Assembly (NCBI GenBank): GCA_037447655.1
Contig: JBBHKE010002123.1
Location: 1 to 64,000 of the forward strand
From: Zygnema cylindricum
Taxonomy: Eukaryota > Streptophyta > Zygnematophyceae > Zygnematales > Zygnemataceae
Direction: 5' to 3'
DNA: 64,000 nt
Positions 1-12,383 of the stretch are shown piece by piece. Each line of letters begins with the position of its first letter. Position 1 is the first letter of the stretch. The notes under the pieces are model-generated. The model ran no database searches and was not told the origin of the DNA. It was given only the letters and a program-made list of their open reading frames with translations. The translations under genes were made by a program, and so were the position numbers.

Positions 1-3000
1 ATGTACGAAATAGTACGGACGAAAATTCATTAACGATTTTTACGATTTTTTCAAAAGGTTCAATGCGTTTGTTACGTATAATTCGTCGCGATTAAATCGT
101 TCGCACTAAACGTCGTGAACAACTATGGGTTTAATTAGTGGCAAATATTATACTTCAGGAGGTATTTTAAAGTGTGATGTTAAAAATGTGTCGGTCCGTA
201 CAAAAACTGCTTGTTATCTCGTACAGAAAAGTACAAAAAAAAACGCACTCATATTTGATTCCTACTGATAAAGTCGGGGGGAAATCGAGCGAACCTGTCC
301 TCCCGTATTAAAACGTCAACTATGTGAACATAAGTTATAGCGGCTACACTATGGGAATGTGTATCCAAATTAGTGTTATATGTGTAAATTAGTGTTAATG
401 ATTTGATGACGTTAGGTTCTTTAACTCAAATGTTACGCCTAATAATTTATTTGCACTATATTTCAAAATATAGAGGTTAATGGGACCACTCGGTTATAAG
501 GAAACATACGAATATGTTTATAACAAGAGTAACATGGAGCTTTTTTAAGTACAGCCGATGGTAAACCATCAAAGACCATGAGCACTTAAGAAAAAAAACA
601 GACCGAAGGGAAGCAAACCTAAAATGCTTTTCTAATAAAATCAACAGAAATGTATAGCAAGCATAAAAAACAATTTCAGCGCGAGTTCATGTACGGAATA
701 GATAGAACCTCCATCATTTGAGGAATTGTTGTCCATCCTAGTAGCACTAATGTTTAACTAGGTGAAAAAAATCATATGGCATAAGCATATGTGTCGTGGC
801 AAACCACCCGTTACATCACCAATTTCCAAAACATTTGTACACCAAACATTGACATCATATGAGAAAGCATTGTACCGTCATTTCGATTACGTTGTACCAA
901 AAATAATTGCTCGAAGAAAAGTGCAACAGCTAATGTCCAACCCAACATTTAATAAGTCAAAAACACTATCATTTGGAGTTCAATTGGCCAAAAAGTTTCA
1001 CAGGCGTATCAATTCATGCACGGGTTTGAAAACTACATGTGTTTGTGAAGTGTCCATGTTTTCGGTGTACTTTAACAAATAATTGAACTAGCAGTTAGTT
1101 ATGTTTACTATAATTAACTTCTCTAAAAGTACCAATATTATTAAATTATGGGTTAATTAAAACAACAAATTCGAACGAGTTGACATGGTCCAAAAATTGC
1201 GGAACTGTGGTCGTCCACCAAGTCACTAAAATCCGAAACCCCTAGTGGTATCATTTCTCGGTATCTCGTATTTGTTATGCTAATTGCACTAGCGTGTCGA
1301 ACATCGCCAACTTCAATAAAATACACATCATTATATGCTCTTTGCGGTCGTAGGTGTTGTGCATTTTTTGCAAAGTGGTTTTGTTTTCTATATCTTTATG
1401 TTTCAATAGTTTGTACTCACTTAGCTTTGCTTACATTATGTTGGCAAGACTATCTCAACTTTGTCTTTACATTTGTCTTAGTTAACAATCTCTCACATGT
1501 CGAAGAGAGACGGTGTTCGAGTTCCTTTCCAGTAAGTTTGTTCACGTGTTGGCATATGTTCTAAAGGGAATGTTCTCTTCAACATGTATGCAACCTTCAG
1601 CCATCGGGTCGCGCTATTTGACGCGAGTTTTGGATAACCTACATTTGAAATTTCAACGTGACTGTAGTACACGGGCTAGCAAAATCGCATTGCATTTCAA
1701 AGAAATATTGTATTTGGGTGCAATGTCGACATTTTCAATGTACAATGGAACCGGCGACTAGCAAATGGTAATTACAGATTTTTGCCACTTTTCTGTCATC
1801 AAAGAGTGTAGTTTTCTTCAGGTATTGAAGGATTTTCTCTCTAAGCGTATATGCACTACTTTAGGGTGTCTCTCCATGTTTTGTTTAGAGTGTCTATTGC
1901 ACCTGGAACAAACTTTTAGTCACAGCGTGCTTTTCCACAATACAAGCAGTTGATTGGATCCTTGTTGCCTGCAGTTGTCAGCTAATGTTAAGTTCAGCCT
2001 TGGGAAAAAACGAAGTTTATATTTGTCCACCAGCGCATTTTACTGTTCTGGTTGCTGCATCGCATTCAAGTTCGAACCATGGTTAAAATCATCGGTTATT
2101 GTGCGAAAACAATTGGAAACGCAATATGTTCCCCTGCTCAGTACACATACCATACAGGACTTCCCGTATAGTACACATACTGTACAGGCCAACAACATTT
2201 AGCAACTTCCAATTGATTTCGTACATTAAACCTGTGTACAATTGGAAATCCTAGATGTGGTCCTGGCATATCACGCATATTATACCATACAACAGGATTA
2301 TCGTATCGGGTAATTCCATATACAGTTCCACATGCTTTCGCACATTTGGAGTGTGGTTCAGATACGCCTCTTCTTTGCAATGAAGCTCCAAATAAGCTTT
2401 GTCGAATAATACTTCACTACAAAAGCTGGTATCAACGGCAAATTAAATCCCAGCCAAACTAAGTAATTAAAAAAAAAGCGTTAAACCGTTTCATACAGAA
2501 CTATGAAAGGAATCCCATCGCCTTCACGTTGTCAATAATTGGAGCTGTACGTAATACTAGGGCATGATGATGCCTTTCAAAATATGTTGCTAATCATTTT
2601 CATTTTCGAATGAGGTAACGGCAATCGGCCGTCTGTCTCTACTACAGACAAAGAATCTCTTGCTAAAAATGGCAGCTGGTGCTATCTCTGCAACGCACTC
2701 AGGTCTCATTCGGTTAGACGCACACCTACATATTCCTTCCGGAGACACACCATCCTCAAGTTCTTTTAAGTGTGTTAAATGACTACCTCTACTCTATTTC
2801 GAGGAATCTAATGCACATCTCACCCCCAGCTCTTTTTAACACTCGTTCTTCTCAAAAATCAATCAACTGACAACTCTAGAAATGGTCGGCAATCTGTTCA
2901 TCCAAGTCATATAAACAACACTGCCCTTTTTATCTGCAATGAAGGGCAGAGAAATAAGCAAAATGAAACAGTTGTAGACACCTTCGAAAACAACTCCACC

Positions 3001-3050
3001 TCCTCCTCCTCCTCCTCCTCTGAACTCCTTCGAAAACTAAAGATTGCCTA
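1..3050. other. Intergenic region, no recognisable gene
   Basis: I find no gene with recognisable homology here. Several open stretches of 60-106 codons exist (for example 762-1082 and 1513-1761 on the plus strand, 2138-2380 on the minus strand), but none carries a motif I can assign. The minus-strand stretch has a Cys/His-containing segment near 2330 and could be part of a decayed transposon. A short CTC microsatellite at 2998-3020 lies just past the stop codon of the minus-strand DUF212 gene, probably in its 3' UTR. Confidence 0.5.
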
Positions 3051-6000
3051 TTATGGCTTCGCTGGCAAAACACTCGAAGGAGACGCAAGAAACAAAACAT
3101 AGGCCATAACACAACCCAAAATAGCACCGGCAGCAACCTGAAACCACAAAATAGGGAAAAAGTAAGATTAGCTGATGTCAATTTTATATTTGGCATTGGT
3201 TTCAGAATACTTTCACACTAATAGCAGCCCAAACGGGACCGCATAGTTCTGCTTGGTTTGGTTTAGTTTGGATTGCATTGGCATTGCTTTGCTTCGGTTC
3301 AGCTCCATTTCGCCTCTAATCAAAACTAGTCAAACCAAAATAATTAATCGATTAACAAGACTGAACCGTGAAAAATCCCGTGAAAAAAAAACATGTCTCA
3401 CTGTCCATATATGGTTCCCAGGTACTCTACTGAATAACTGAACGATTGTAGCTTCAATCCATAGAACAAAGTATACGTACAGTATGAACATTTTTTGTAC
3501 TGCAAACACTCCAATTACCTACAGTACAAAATACGTAATTCTATCTAACGCGAGAAAAAATTTGCTTCGTGGACAACCCCAATTGCTAGATGGACACCAG
3601 TAGAAAACTAAACCTACAAAGTGGGAACACTTCTTGAGGACACCCAGGGTTGAGTGGGTTTGGATTCTAAACCCTCTCAGACAATGAAACCACAATTCCA
3701 TGCAAAGTCAGGTTAAAGGATTGTGGCTGATGTGGTATCAACTAAACTGTCTAACATGAGACTACAATCTTTCGAAAAAAAAGTTTTGGTAAGGTAGAGT
3801 GACAAAAATAAGTACCTCGTGGTACTTCCATCAATCTCTTTGAACTACGGTTAAAAATTGATTTTATGAACTAAAATGTGCTTCAAAAAAAGTGTCAGTT
3901 GAATTTACCACAACAGAATTTGGTGTGGACAATCACCGGCAGTTGAATTTTACAGGATAGGAAACTGAACTAGACCAATGGGCAAAGTTAGCTTCTGATT
4001 TGTACAGGTTCCTGGGATTACAGAACTGTTTTGGGTCATCATGGCACGTCAGTCCCCTTCCTCTACAGCTGAAGACCATTACTATAACCAAAACGGACAT
4101 CACATAGAAAGACACTAAAAATTTTGAAAACTTTTTGACATATGGTACTGCTACGATGGCGCGGGTGTTTAGTACAAGAGTCGGTACATACTGTACACAC
4201 AAAGTGAATAATTCAAACCAAGGATGTACACAATATTGTTATTTTATGCTTCAATCCGTATCACTGAACAATTATATCTTCACATTTTTGTATCACCGTA
4301 TTGCTGTAGTATATGGCGGCTCAAACCAAGTGAACTTGATAAAACTGAACCAAACGGTTTAAAAGTTAGCTCAAACAGAGTAAAAGCGGTTCAGACTGTT
4401 GAAGGCCAAACGATAATAAAACTTAATAGTTTGGTTTGGTTCAATTTCACCCTAAATAGAGGTAAATGCACATACTACACTGCCCATCACTATTAGCGTT
4501 AAACATTTTTCGTGCACTCAAAAGTACTTTTTCTCATCATAGACTTGTCTGATATTTAATCTTGATATCACGATTGAAAGGTGAGACGGTTACCTTTCAA
4601 CTGTTCCCTTTACAAAAAAAACCCAGCGGTTGACAACTGAACTAAAGAAGTTTTAGAGCCCTAAAAATATCCAACACTAATAGCGATGGGTAGTGTAGTC
4701 TTCCCAGCCCCCACTTTTAACATCCCATTTTCATCTACTCCACACCAGACCTATTTGAGGGTGAAACTGCCACGAACTAAAGACTGTTCCCAGCGCTGGT
4801 TTATGTCTTTCACAGGTTTTGAGATCTGTTACTCTTCAGGACAACTAGGAGACAGCTACACAGACGTGCTTACCAATGCTCGAGCCCGTATTTTGTGTGT
4901 TTCCCAACATAGACATTATTAAACAGCTATATAATAAAATTGTCTAGAGCGAAAATACGACATATCAAACATAAAAGCAGTTCAAGTAGAAGAGCAAATA
5001 GATGTGACTATTCCGTTCCTGGCCACTTGTTTATGCGTGCACGAAAAAAGGACACATGAGTGCAGTTGCATAATAACTTGGCAAAACAGCCCCACTCAAA
5101 ATAATCGATAGAGTACTGCCGATAGCAGGACCAACAGGGCATTCATCTGAAACGTGGCCCAGCATATGTTCACATTCTACATTCATGTGCGTCCTTTAGA
5201 GATCCTTTGGGTTATTTCGAAATGTAAGAAGGCACCTGTGGAGGGGTGTGCCCCAAGGGTTCCCGCAACGGCCTTGAATCCGCTAGAGGATGCTCTGGAG
5301 GCAGCTCATACACTATCTGGTTCAGCACCTGCATAACAATGCACATAATAATAGATAGGTCAAAATGGTAAGAAGGAATGTTTGGGTGAGGATTAGCACA
5401 AAGTGAATCGTTGTTGGCGTTAATATTACTAATTGTGTTCGGGTTGTGTCCTCATACTAATTATTGCTTAACGCTAATAGTGATTCGCCGTGTAGCAAAC
5501 TAATAACTGGAAGACACGGCTTGTTTGATAACAAAAATATACCATCACGTTTAAGGGATGAATGAAAAAAAACCGAAGACAAATACATTACAAAGAAACA
5601 GAGAAACTGGGTCAAGAACAATGAGGGACAAAATCAAATTTCACGCGTGAGCTTGAAGGCTTGAAGTATAGTGTTATCCATAAGGACTGTCTAACATACC
5701 CATACAATTTGCTGACAGAAACTTACTCAAAAAATCCTTCATCATACAAACAAATGATTTGACCGATAATACAAATGAAACAGAAATAATACAGTGCTAC
5801 CATAAAAGTTCTCCAAAGCAAGGACTTCCGCCAGAGGCTGTGAGACTTTCACATTATGCTGAATAAAAGAGTATTAAGTGCAGTTATATTGTTTGGATGA
5901 TCACTGTGCGTGCCGCAAAAATAACTCTTTTTATAATTTTCAAAGGTCCAATGAAAAATGAACTGAAATGTAATGATATGAAAAACTCAGCACCGTCGTC

Positions 6001-8839
6001 TCTGCATTTTTGCAAACGATAAAAAGATCACAAAATCCATCTAGAAAGAGGGCCCTCTGTTTTTCGCAGCTTTCCAGAAGATTGCCCCGTGAAATTACTG
6101 CTTCTCCACTCTTTGATCCTAGGCGTGAAAGCCAAAATAAAAAAGGGTTAAGCAGAATGTAAATCTATGCCAAGATGTAAAACATCCCTACCTCAGCCTG
6201 TCGACCTGCTTGCAGACGTACACCTGAAGCATCATACATGACCTGCAAGAAACAAAGCAAAATTTAGCAACATGGACAATTTTTCTTCTAGAAAAAAGAA
6301 AAACCTTCACCTCTAGTGAACCTATTTATTCACATAAACCCTCCAATCTATGACTATCAACAGTTCTCTACATCAAAACCACTGCAATCAATTCAGAAAC
6401 AGTATTTTTGAGGAGGTGGTACAGGACCCTCCCCGTTTACAGGCTTTACATGAGCAAATGAAAAGTTTAGGCCATGATATTTCTGAAGCAGTTGGACCAG
6501 TTTTTGTGTGGCTTGTAATTTCCTGGATCCATCAAACCCTAGTGAAGAATACTTATCTACTCAAGAAAACCTCCAAAGGAGAATGCAATGGAGAATTGCA
6601 ATGTTATCAAGTCATCCTCACATGCCAAAATTTTGCAATCTTCAAGCTTCAGTGTTTGCTTTCTGTCATTAACACTAAGTGATCAATTACAGCAAGAGGG
6701 TCACCATTGATGCAAGAACAAGGCATCATTAACACTCAAGGGGTCAATTGAAGCAAGAAAATTACCACTGATGCAAGAACAAGGCATGCTGCAAACAAGT
6801 GGCTTGCAGGACCCTCTCTGAAGCCAACAGTCGCTGCAAGGCCCATCACTGTAGCTGAATGGGACGATGGCATGCCTCCAGACTGAAGCATGCGTTTGAA
6901 ATCCCAACGTTTTTCTTTGTACCTGACATAGAAATTTTACAACAACGCAAAGTGACAAACAGTAAGGTGAAAGGAAAAGCGACTCTGTGAGCTGTACTTT
7001 ACCAATTATCTTTTGCATTTCATTCCACCAGGACAACAGTCCTGGAACAAACTATTTCAACCCAGATCTAAACAGCTGCATGAGCTTCACCTCAAATCGT
7101 CTCCGGTAAATGAAGAACACTCAGCACACACTCAGCAATCAAGAAAACGAGCTCATTGACAACTCGAAGGGGGAAAGGGTTCCTACAACGACAGCCCTAA
7201 CATCAGTCTTTTACCTAACATCAGCCGTTTCTGTTCCTAATTATATTGTCCTTACAAGGGGGGCGGTAAAAGAAAACCCAGAAATGGCCCTATTTGTCAG
7301 TTTTGAAACTACTCTACACCATTGCCTCACACTCTCCCAGGCGAAACGTGACTACCACCTCTTTATCAGTCCTAATGACTGCAGAAGGAAGCTCACCGGC
7401 CAGACCCGAGGCTGGGGGACACTGGTCCATAATCCCTCTCTACTTTCCTCTTTTCGCTTTGTCTGCCAGTATCCCCCTCCGAGACAAAGCTGCAGAGACG
7501 AGTCCTCCAAAGCGGTCAGCCTTATCCAAGCACCGTCTTTAGAGGAGAGGAGAGCATATCCTTTCAACTGTATAGCCGTTTCAAGTTACTCTCTCCCTCT
7601 TGCCCTAATCTGATAGAGAGGTAGAGCGGGAGCTGGCCTCCCACTCCCCCTCCTTCTCCCTCTCCCTATCCCTCTAACCTTGCCCTCCATCTCTCTCTCC
7701 CTCATGCAACAAGTGACATTGGCTGGAAACTGCAGAGAGCTTAAAAAAAAAGAGCTAAACCCGGGGAATATGATAGGTCTAGAAATAATGAAGCTATATT
7801 CGAATAATTGAGGCAAAGATGGTTCAAATCTAAAACGAAACTATCTGGAACAAAGGATATTTTTCAAATCCCCTCACTGCCTATACTAGGGAAACACATC
7901 TCCTTGAATGCAGCGATTTTTCGGCTGACAATGCCCGAAACTACACTACCTTTCAAATTCAGTAAGAAATCAACGTGTGTTACCCTCTCGGTGTAATAAA
8001 CCTTTAAGTCAGTTTTATGGATCAAAAGTACAATAGTGTATGACTGCCTATGATCAGAGAGCAAATCAGTTATACAGCAAGAATTAATAGTAATTACTCA
8101 GTACGCAGCTACAATCAGTATGTGATGATACTTCACACAAATTGTGATCAAGACAAAATACATACAAACAGACAAAAATAACCAAACACGACAGGGTGTG
8201 GATCACCGAAAATAAAAGAGGCACGAAAAGTACAAAACATTCCAGAAAAGGGGTTCATAATGCACAAATCTAAAGCTTTGTACGGCACATTCCATCACCA
8301 GCATTAGTACAGGACATAGCTATGTGAAGTTGAAAAAAAAAGCAAAACAAGAAACGCTTCTTTCTTTTTCAATGCAAGGGCTCCTAAAGTGTACAAGAAA
8401 AATCAAGATACGAAGTCTGGTATGCTTACAGGAATAAAAACAGATTATAGCTGAATCCATCATCAAAATGCATATATGAATGGAAGAAACGCTCTTGCTT
8501 ACTTTCACATCCCTTCTTTCCCTTTGTCTTTCTCTATCCATTGGTTTCTTTACCTGCATTTTTCTTTTCCTTGTCTGTTCTAATCTAATCTGATCTCATC
8601 TGATCTGATTTGACATGTTTAAACTATTATTTTCAGTAAAAAAAAACTCACCATGTGGTCACAACTTTCAAGGCTTGTGCAATCGCAAACGAAAGGAATG
8701 CCGCAATAAGTGGTTGATTATAAAAGATGGCGAATAGGCCTCTGTGAGTGGGACTTAAGAAGGAAAAGCTATTTGCACCAGTATTAGCATTAGATCCTAG
8801 GCCCTCCATTCCGTTAGATTCGCTCCACTCCTTCAACAT
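3051..8839 (-). CDS. DUF212 / divergent PAP2 family membrane protein
   Basis: Five exons on the minus strand: 8839-8652, 6922-6766, 6242-6192, 5328-5236 and 3137-3051. They join in phase with GT-AG introns to give 191 residues. The family (DUF212, related to acid phosphatases and vanadium haloperoxidases) is a small membrane protein of plants, algae and bacteria; its substrate is not established. Diagnostic blocks are a membrane segment ending in ALKVVTTW (about residues 55-63), YKEKRWDFKRML, the PAP2-like signature GGMPSSHSA (78-86), VMYDASGVRLQAGRQAE (exon 3), LNQIVYELPPEHPLADSRPL and GHTPPQ (exon 4), and a final hydrophobic helix AAGAILGCVMAYVLF. Length is normal for the family. The first Met (8839) is in frame; a second at 8809 is possible. 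Introns 3 and 4 each hold a MITE, and the exon 2 donor region is tandemly duplicated. I see no reason to think it inactive. Confidence 0.93.
4476..4697. mobile_element. MITE (TA-target, ATTAGCG family), copy 1
   Basis: A 222 bp segment in the last intron of the DUF212 gene. It is bounded by imperfect inverted repeats: CACTGCCCATCACTATTAGC at the left end and the reverse complement of a similar sequence at the right end (about 23 of 27 positions agree). Each end is flanked by TA, consistent with a 2 bp target duplication. It has no coding capacity. Confidence 0.7.
5394..5494. mobile_element. MITE (TA-target, ATTAGCG family), copy 2
   Basis: About 100 bp in intron 3 of the DUF212 gene. The left end carries AAAGTGAATCGTTGTTGGCG and the right end carries the inverted partner CGCTAATAGTGATTCGCCGTG, trimmed here to its core ATAGTGATTCGCCGTG. 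It is flanked by TA. It is shorter than the other copies, so probably an internally deleted derivative. Confidence 0.6.
6660..6790. repeat. Tandem duplication of an exon end and its splice donor
   Basis: A unit of about 62 bp appears twice. ATGCAAGAACAAGGCAT occurs near 6708 and again near 6770, each preceded by related sequence (ATTAACACT ... GTCAATT ... CAAGA ... ACCA). On the minus strand this is the 3' end of exon 2 of the DUF212 gene plus its GT donor. The downstream copy therefore puts a decoy exon end and a GTGACC-like donor inside the intron. Confidence 0.75.
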
Positions 8840-9682
8840 AGAACTTATGAACCTAAAAGACGAAAAACAAGACGGATTTCTCCTGTATATCCCTTTTCAC
8901 TCCCTCTCCCTCTCTCTCCCTGTGCGCCTCTCTCTTTCTCTTTCTCTTTGCTATCACGACATTCTAACACGGTGACAAAGTGAAATGCCATTCAATGTGA
9001 GAACCGCCATTTTTAGGGCAATCAAAGTTTTTTGTATCATCAAAATGAGAAAGGATCAACTGTCGATGGAGCTGATCTATATTACGCACATGAAGACAAA
9101 TGCATGACAGATCTATACTTAAAAAGAAAATGCAGCAATATTGAAACAACTGCATTGTCTCCAGCAGACATAACCATGACGAGTTCCCATCTGCAGTGCC
9201 CACATTTTGACTGATACGCCAACCATAACCTCTCCAGAAGTATATTTGTTCTGACAGAAATATTCGTACTGATTCTAAATTCTGAATTTAAGACGTCCTT
9301 TTTCAGAGCTTTGAGATAATTACGGCCAAGTTTCAAATAATTGGAATTAATACTGTGTGCTCAATAGCACAATAGTGCTGATAACATAAGATATACCGAT
9401 TCTGTGAATTTCTACTCAAGCGCACAAGCGCTTTATGTGATGGTGGGAAGGTCACGAGTTTGTTAAAGCATATTCCGCATCAGCATTTCGCTTTTCCAGG
9501 AATACGGAATTGTGAAAAGCGTATTTTGCAGAAATTTACAATGACGTACGCCGATTTCTATGTGCTAAATTCAAAACTTCATGAAAACTGTTCCCAGTAA
9601 TTGTTGCCCGTACTTTGAGACGGGATTCAGTAACGTGGATATAACCGAGTATCCATGCGCACGCTACAGTAAAATAAAGTAT
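8840..9682. other. Upstream region of the DUF212 gene
   Basis: This contains the presumed promoter and 5' UTR of the minus-strand DUF212 gene, with a CT-rich run at 8895-8950. I see no other gene or element in it. Confidence 0.5.
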
Positions 9683-10710
9683 AAAGTACAGTACACCGTG
9701 AATCGTTATTAGCGTACTGTACGCTATATCGGCACCCCGAAATTTTGACATTGATACACGAAATACAGTGATTGAATCTAATTTATCTTTGACATTAAAT
9801 GCGGTACTTGTAAGTTAGCGTCAATGGTATGACCGTACTGAGTGCATGAATAGTGTGGTGCACGGAAGTAGTTTGATAGTACAACAGTGTACTTCCTTAC
9901 CGAAATCCGTACGGAATTTGTGGTTATCTTATTTCGGTCGCATACATAGCTGCGCTTACAAAAATTGTTGAGTGGAGTTTGCAAAATAAACGTTCGCATA
10001 CATTCAGACGTTCGTTTTTATGTGTTATAGTGTGAACGGATAATATGTGCACATGGTAAAAACTGTCCATGTTACGTAAGCGTAATGTTGCGTACTTACA
10101 CATGTTCATCGTCGCGTTAGAGTTAAGTCTAATACTTTGCCATATTAACTCTATTTTAGATATTGCAAAAATAATAGTGTGTATATTTACACTATTACAG
10201 GGTCAAAAAGAAACATAACGGTAATCCAGACCTTTAAACCAAAGAGACGCTTATTAGAGTTAAGTATGACCCTAAAATGGGTAATGTTTCACAAAACGAC
10301 AACAAATTACTGTCACATTGTAAAAAAATTAGAGTAAAGTTACAAAATTTAGGATTGAAGAAAAGCGGCGCCTAGAAAACGGCAATTGATATCAAACCAA
10401 CGGCAAATGCGGAGAGAACACAAAAAATAGATTTTGTGTTCTGACTAATCCCAACCACATCTTCGTCCTCTGGTGGGTGAATTCAGAATCTCGCAGAGCC
10501 ATTTTCACATGACGCCGCCATTTTTTCGGCAAGATACGGATCGTCTCCCCGCCACCTCGCTGAGTCTCGCGACATCCATCGACTCCATACCTCATTTTAG
10601 GGTTTACAACAGTATTAGGGTACACAATAATATGCCGAAACAACAAGAGGAATCGCGCCATTACCGTCGCTATGAATTATAAGGTTTATGAACGGTTTTT
10701 GGGTAAGTGC
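9683..10710 (+). mobile_element. Left-terminal segment of a 5.4 kb-type TIR transposon
   Basis: It starts GTACAGTACACCGTGAATCG and stays closely similar to the left end of the element at 16030-21447: first over 9689-9920 (matching 16037-16265), then over about 10000-10710 (matching about 17480-18190). The second block ends at a shared splice donor, GGTAAGTGCGC. No matching right end (CACGGTGTACTGTAC) is visible downstream, so this is a solo or truncated left end. The permease first exon lies in it. Confidence 0.75.
10595..10606 (+). promoter_or_regulatory. Telo-box-like motif upstream of the permease
   Basis: TTTTAGGGTTTA lies 66 bp before the proposed permease start codon. Telo-boxes (AAACCCTA) are common near plant transcription starts. 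The same motif occurs at the equivalent place of the other transposon copy, near 18056. Confidence 0.45.
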
Positions 10711-12332
10711 GCATTTCACCATGTTTTTTCATATCTTTCGCTCCCTCTACCTTATTGTTCTTCCTCCTTTTTCTCTCTCTCTCCTCTTTCTTCTTTCTTT
10801 TCTCTCGCTTCTTGTTACCTTCCCTCTCTTTCACATTTTGCGAGATTTGCCATTTTTGTCTCACCTTCTTTACCTCTTCCTCCCTTTTGGTTTCTTTCCC
10901 TCTCTCATTTCTTCTCGTTTTTGTCAATTTCTTGTTCAATCCTTCTAGTGCTTTTTTTTCTTTGTTGTTTTCTTTCTGCTCGGGCCTGAAACTAAGATTT
11001 GGGCATTTTATTTTTTGGGTGTAATTAAAATTTGGTCTTTCTCACAACCTTTGCAACTTTGGGTCGTTGGATAGTAGGGAGAGGGAGAAGATAGGGAGGG
11101 GAGGGGCAGAGGGGGGAACGATAGGGGGAGAGAGGCCGGGAGAGGGGCAGAGAGGTAGCCAGGGAGAGGGTGGAGGAAGAGAGAATTTGGGTAATTAAAA
11201 AATGTCGTTTTTCTACTCCTCTTACTCTCCTCTGTCTTCCTTTCTCTCTCACACTTCCTGTACGATCTCTATACGTGATTTTGGAAATCTGGTTAAATCA
11301 CGAACATTTTGTGATGTCGAGGATCTGAATATTTGGGAACTTTTTTGATTTTGGGGTACAGGTACAAATGTTTATTTTGTGTACAATGTGGTACGGCCAT
11401 TTACAAATGTCGATAATTGTGCAAGATTGGGATTACCGGTTCCTCCGGGGAAAACCAACGGTCAAGCAGGATGCACAGATTACGAAATTGGGTACAAGAA
11501 AGTTCTCGCGGCGACATTTATCGAGGGAGTTATCTTTTTGGGCATCGCTATTTTGGGTCTGAGGACCTCTCTCATGGCTCTGTTTCCCAGAGTGGTGCTT
11601 ATGGCGGGAGCCTGTGGTTAGTTTTTCTTTCTTTTTCTCGCTTTTTTTCTCTTTCTCTTTCTATTTCTCTCTTTCTCTTTCTTTCTCTTTCTCTCCCTTT
11701 CTCTTTCCTACTCTTTCTTTCTCTTTTTCTCTCCTTCTATTTCCCTCTCTCTGTTCTTCCCTCTAGTTTTTCCTGTGTTTAAGTCTGATTAGGCCTCTCT
11801 GTTTGGGATTTCTCTCTCTCCCCTTTTATTTTTTGTCTGTAACTTTCAGTTTCCTTTTTGGTTCATTTGCTCCAACTTTCCTTCTTTGTCTCCCTTTTTC
11901 TGTTCTCGCTCTCTCTTTCCCTCTCTCCCTGTCTCCCACTCTCTGTCTTGATCGTCTTTCAACTTTTGCTCCCCTCTCTCTCCTTCCCTCCCATTTTACT
12001 GTCTTCCCTCTCTCTCAACCCCATCTCTCCCTCTATTTGTCGCTCACAAACTTCTCCTTTTCTTTCCTTTTCTTCCAGGAATCGGTATTTTTATCGCTTT
12101 TGTAGGAATGCGACAAATGGGAGTCACAGTTGCTAACAATCCTCCCAATCTCATTCAATTCAACTCAAAAAGATTCAATTATTGTACTATTGACGACGGA
12201 TATGTGAACTGTCCGTGGCTCAGTTTGGCGGGACTTGTTGTCACGGGAGTTCTTACAGTCTACATGATTAATGGTTCTCTTCTCATAGGTAGGCCGCTGT
12301 CTCTCTCTTTCTCTCTCTCTCGCTCTCTCTCT

Positions 12333-12383
<51 letters not shown>

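Noticed and set aside
6701-7036. Single continuous minus-strand gene beginning at 7036
   Set aside because: Most of the frame is intron; only 6922-6766, in another frame, is the real DUF212 exon 2 (YKEKRWDFKRML ... ASV).
10670-11024. Overlapping frames in all directions downstream of permease exon 1
   Set aside because: They are produced by the T/C-rich intron; no conserved motif.
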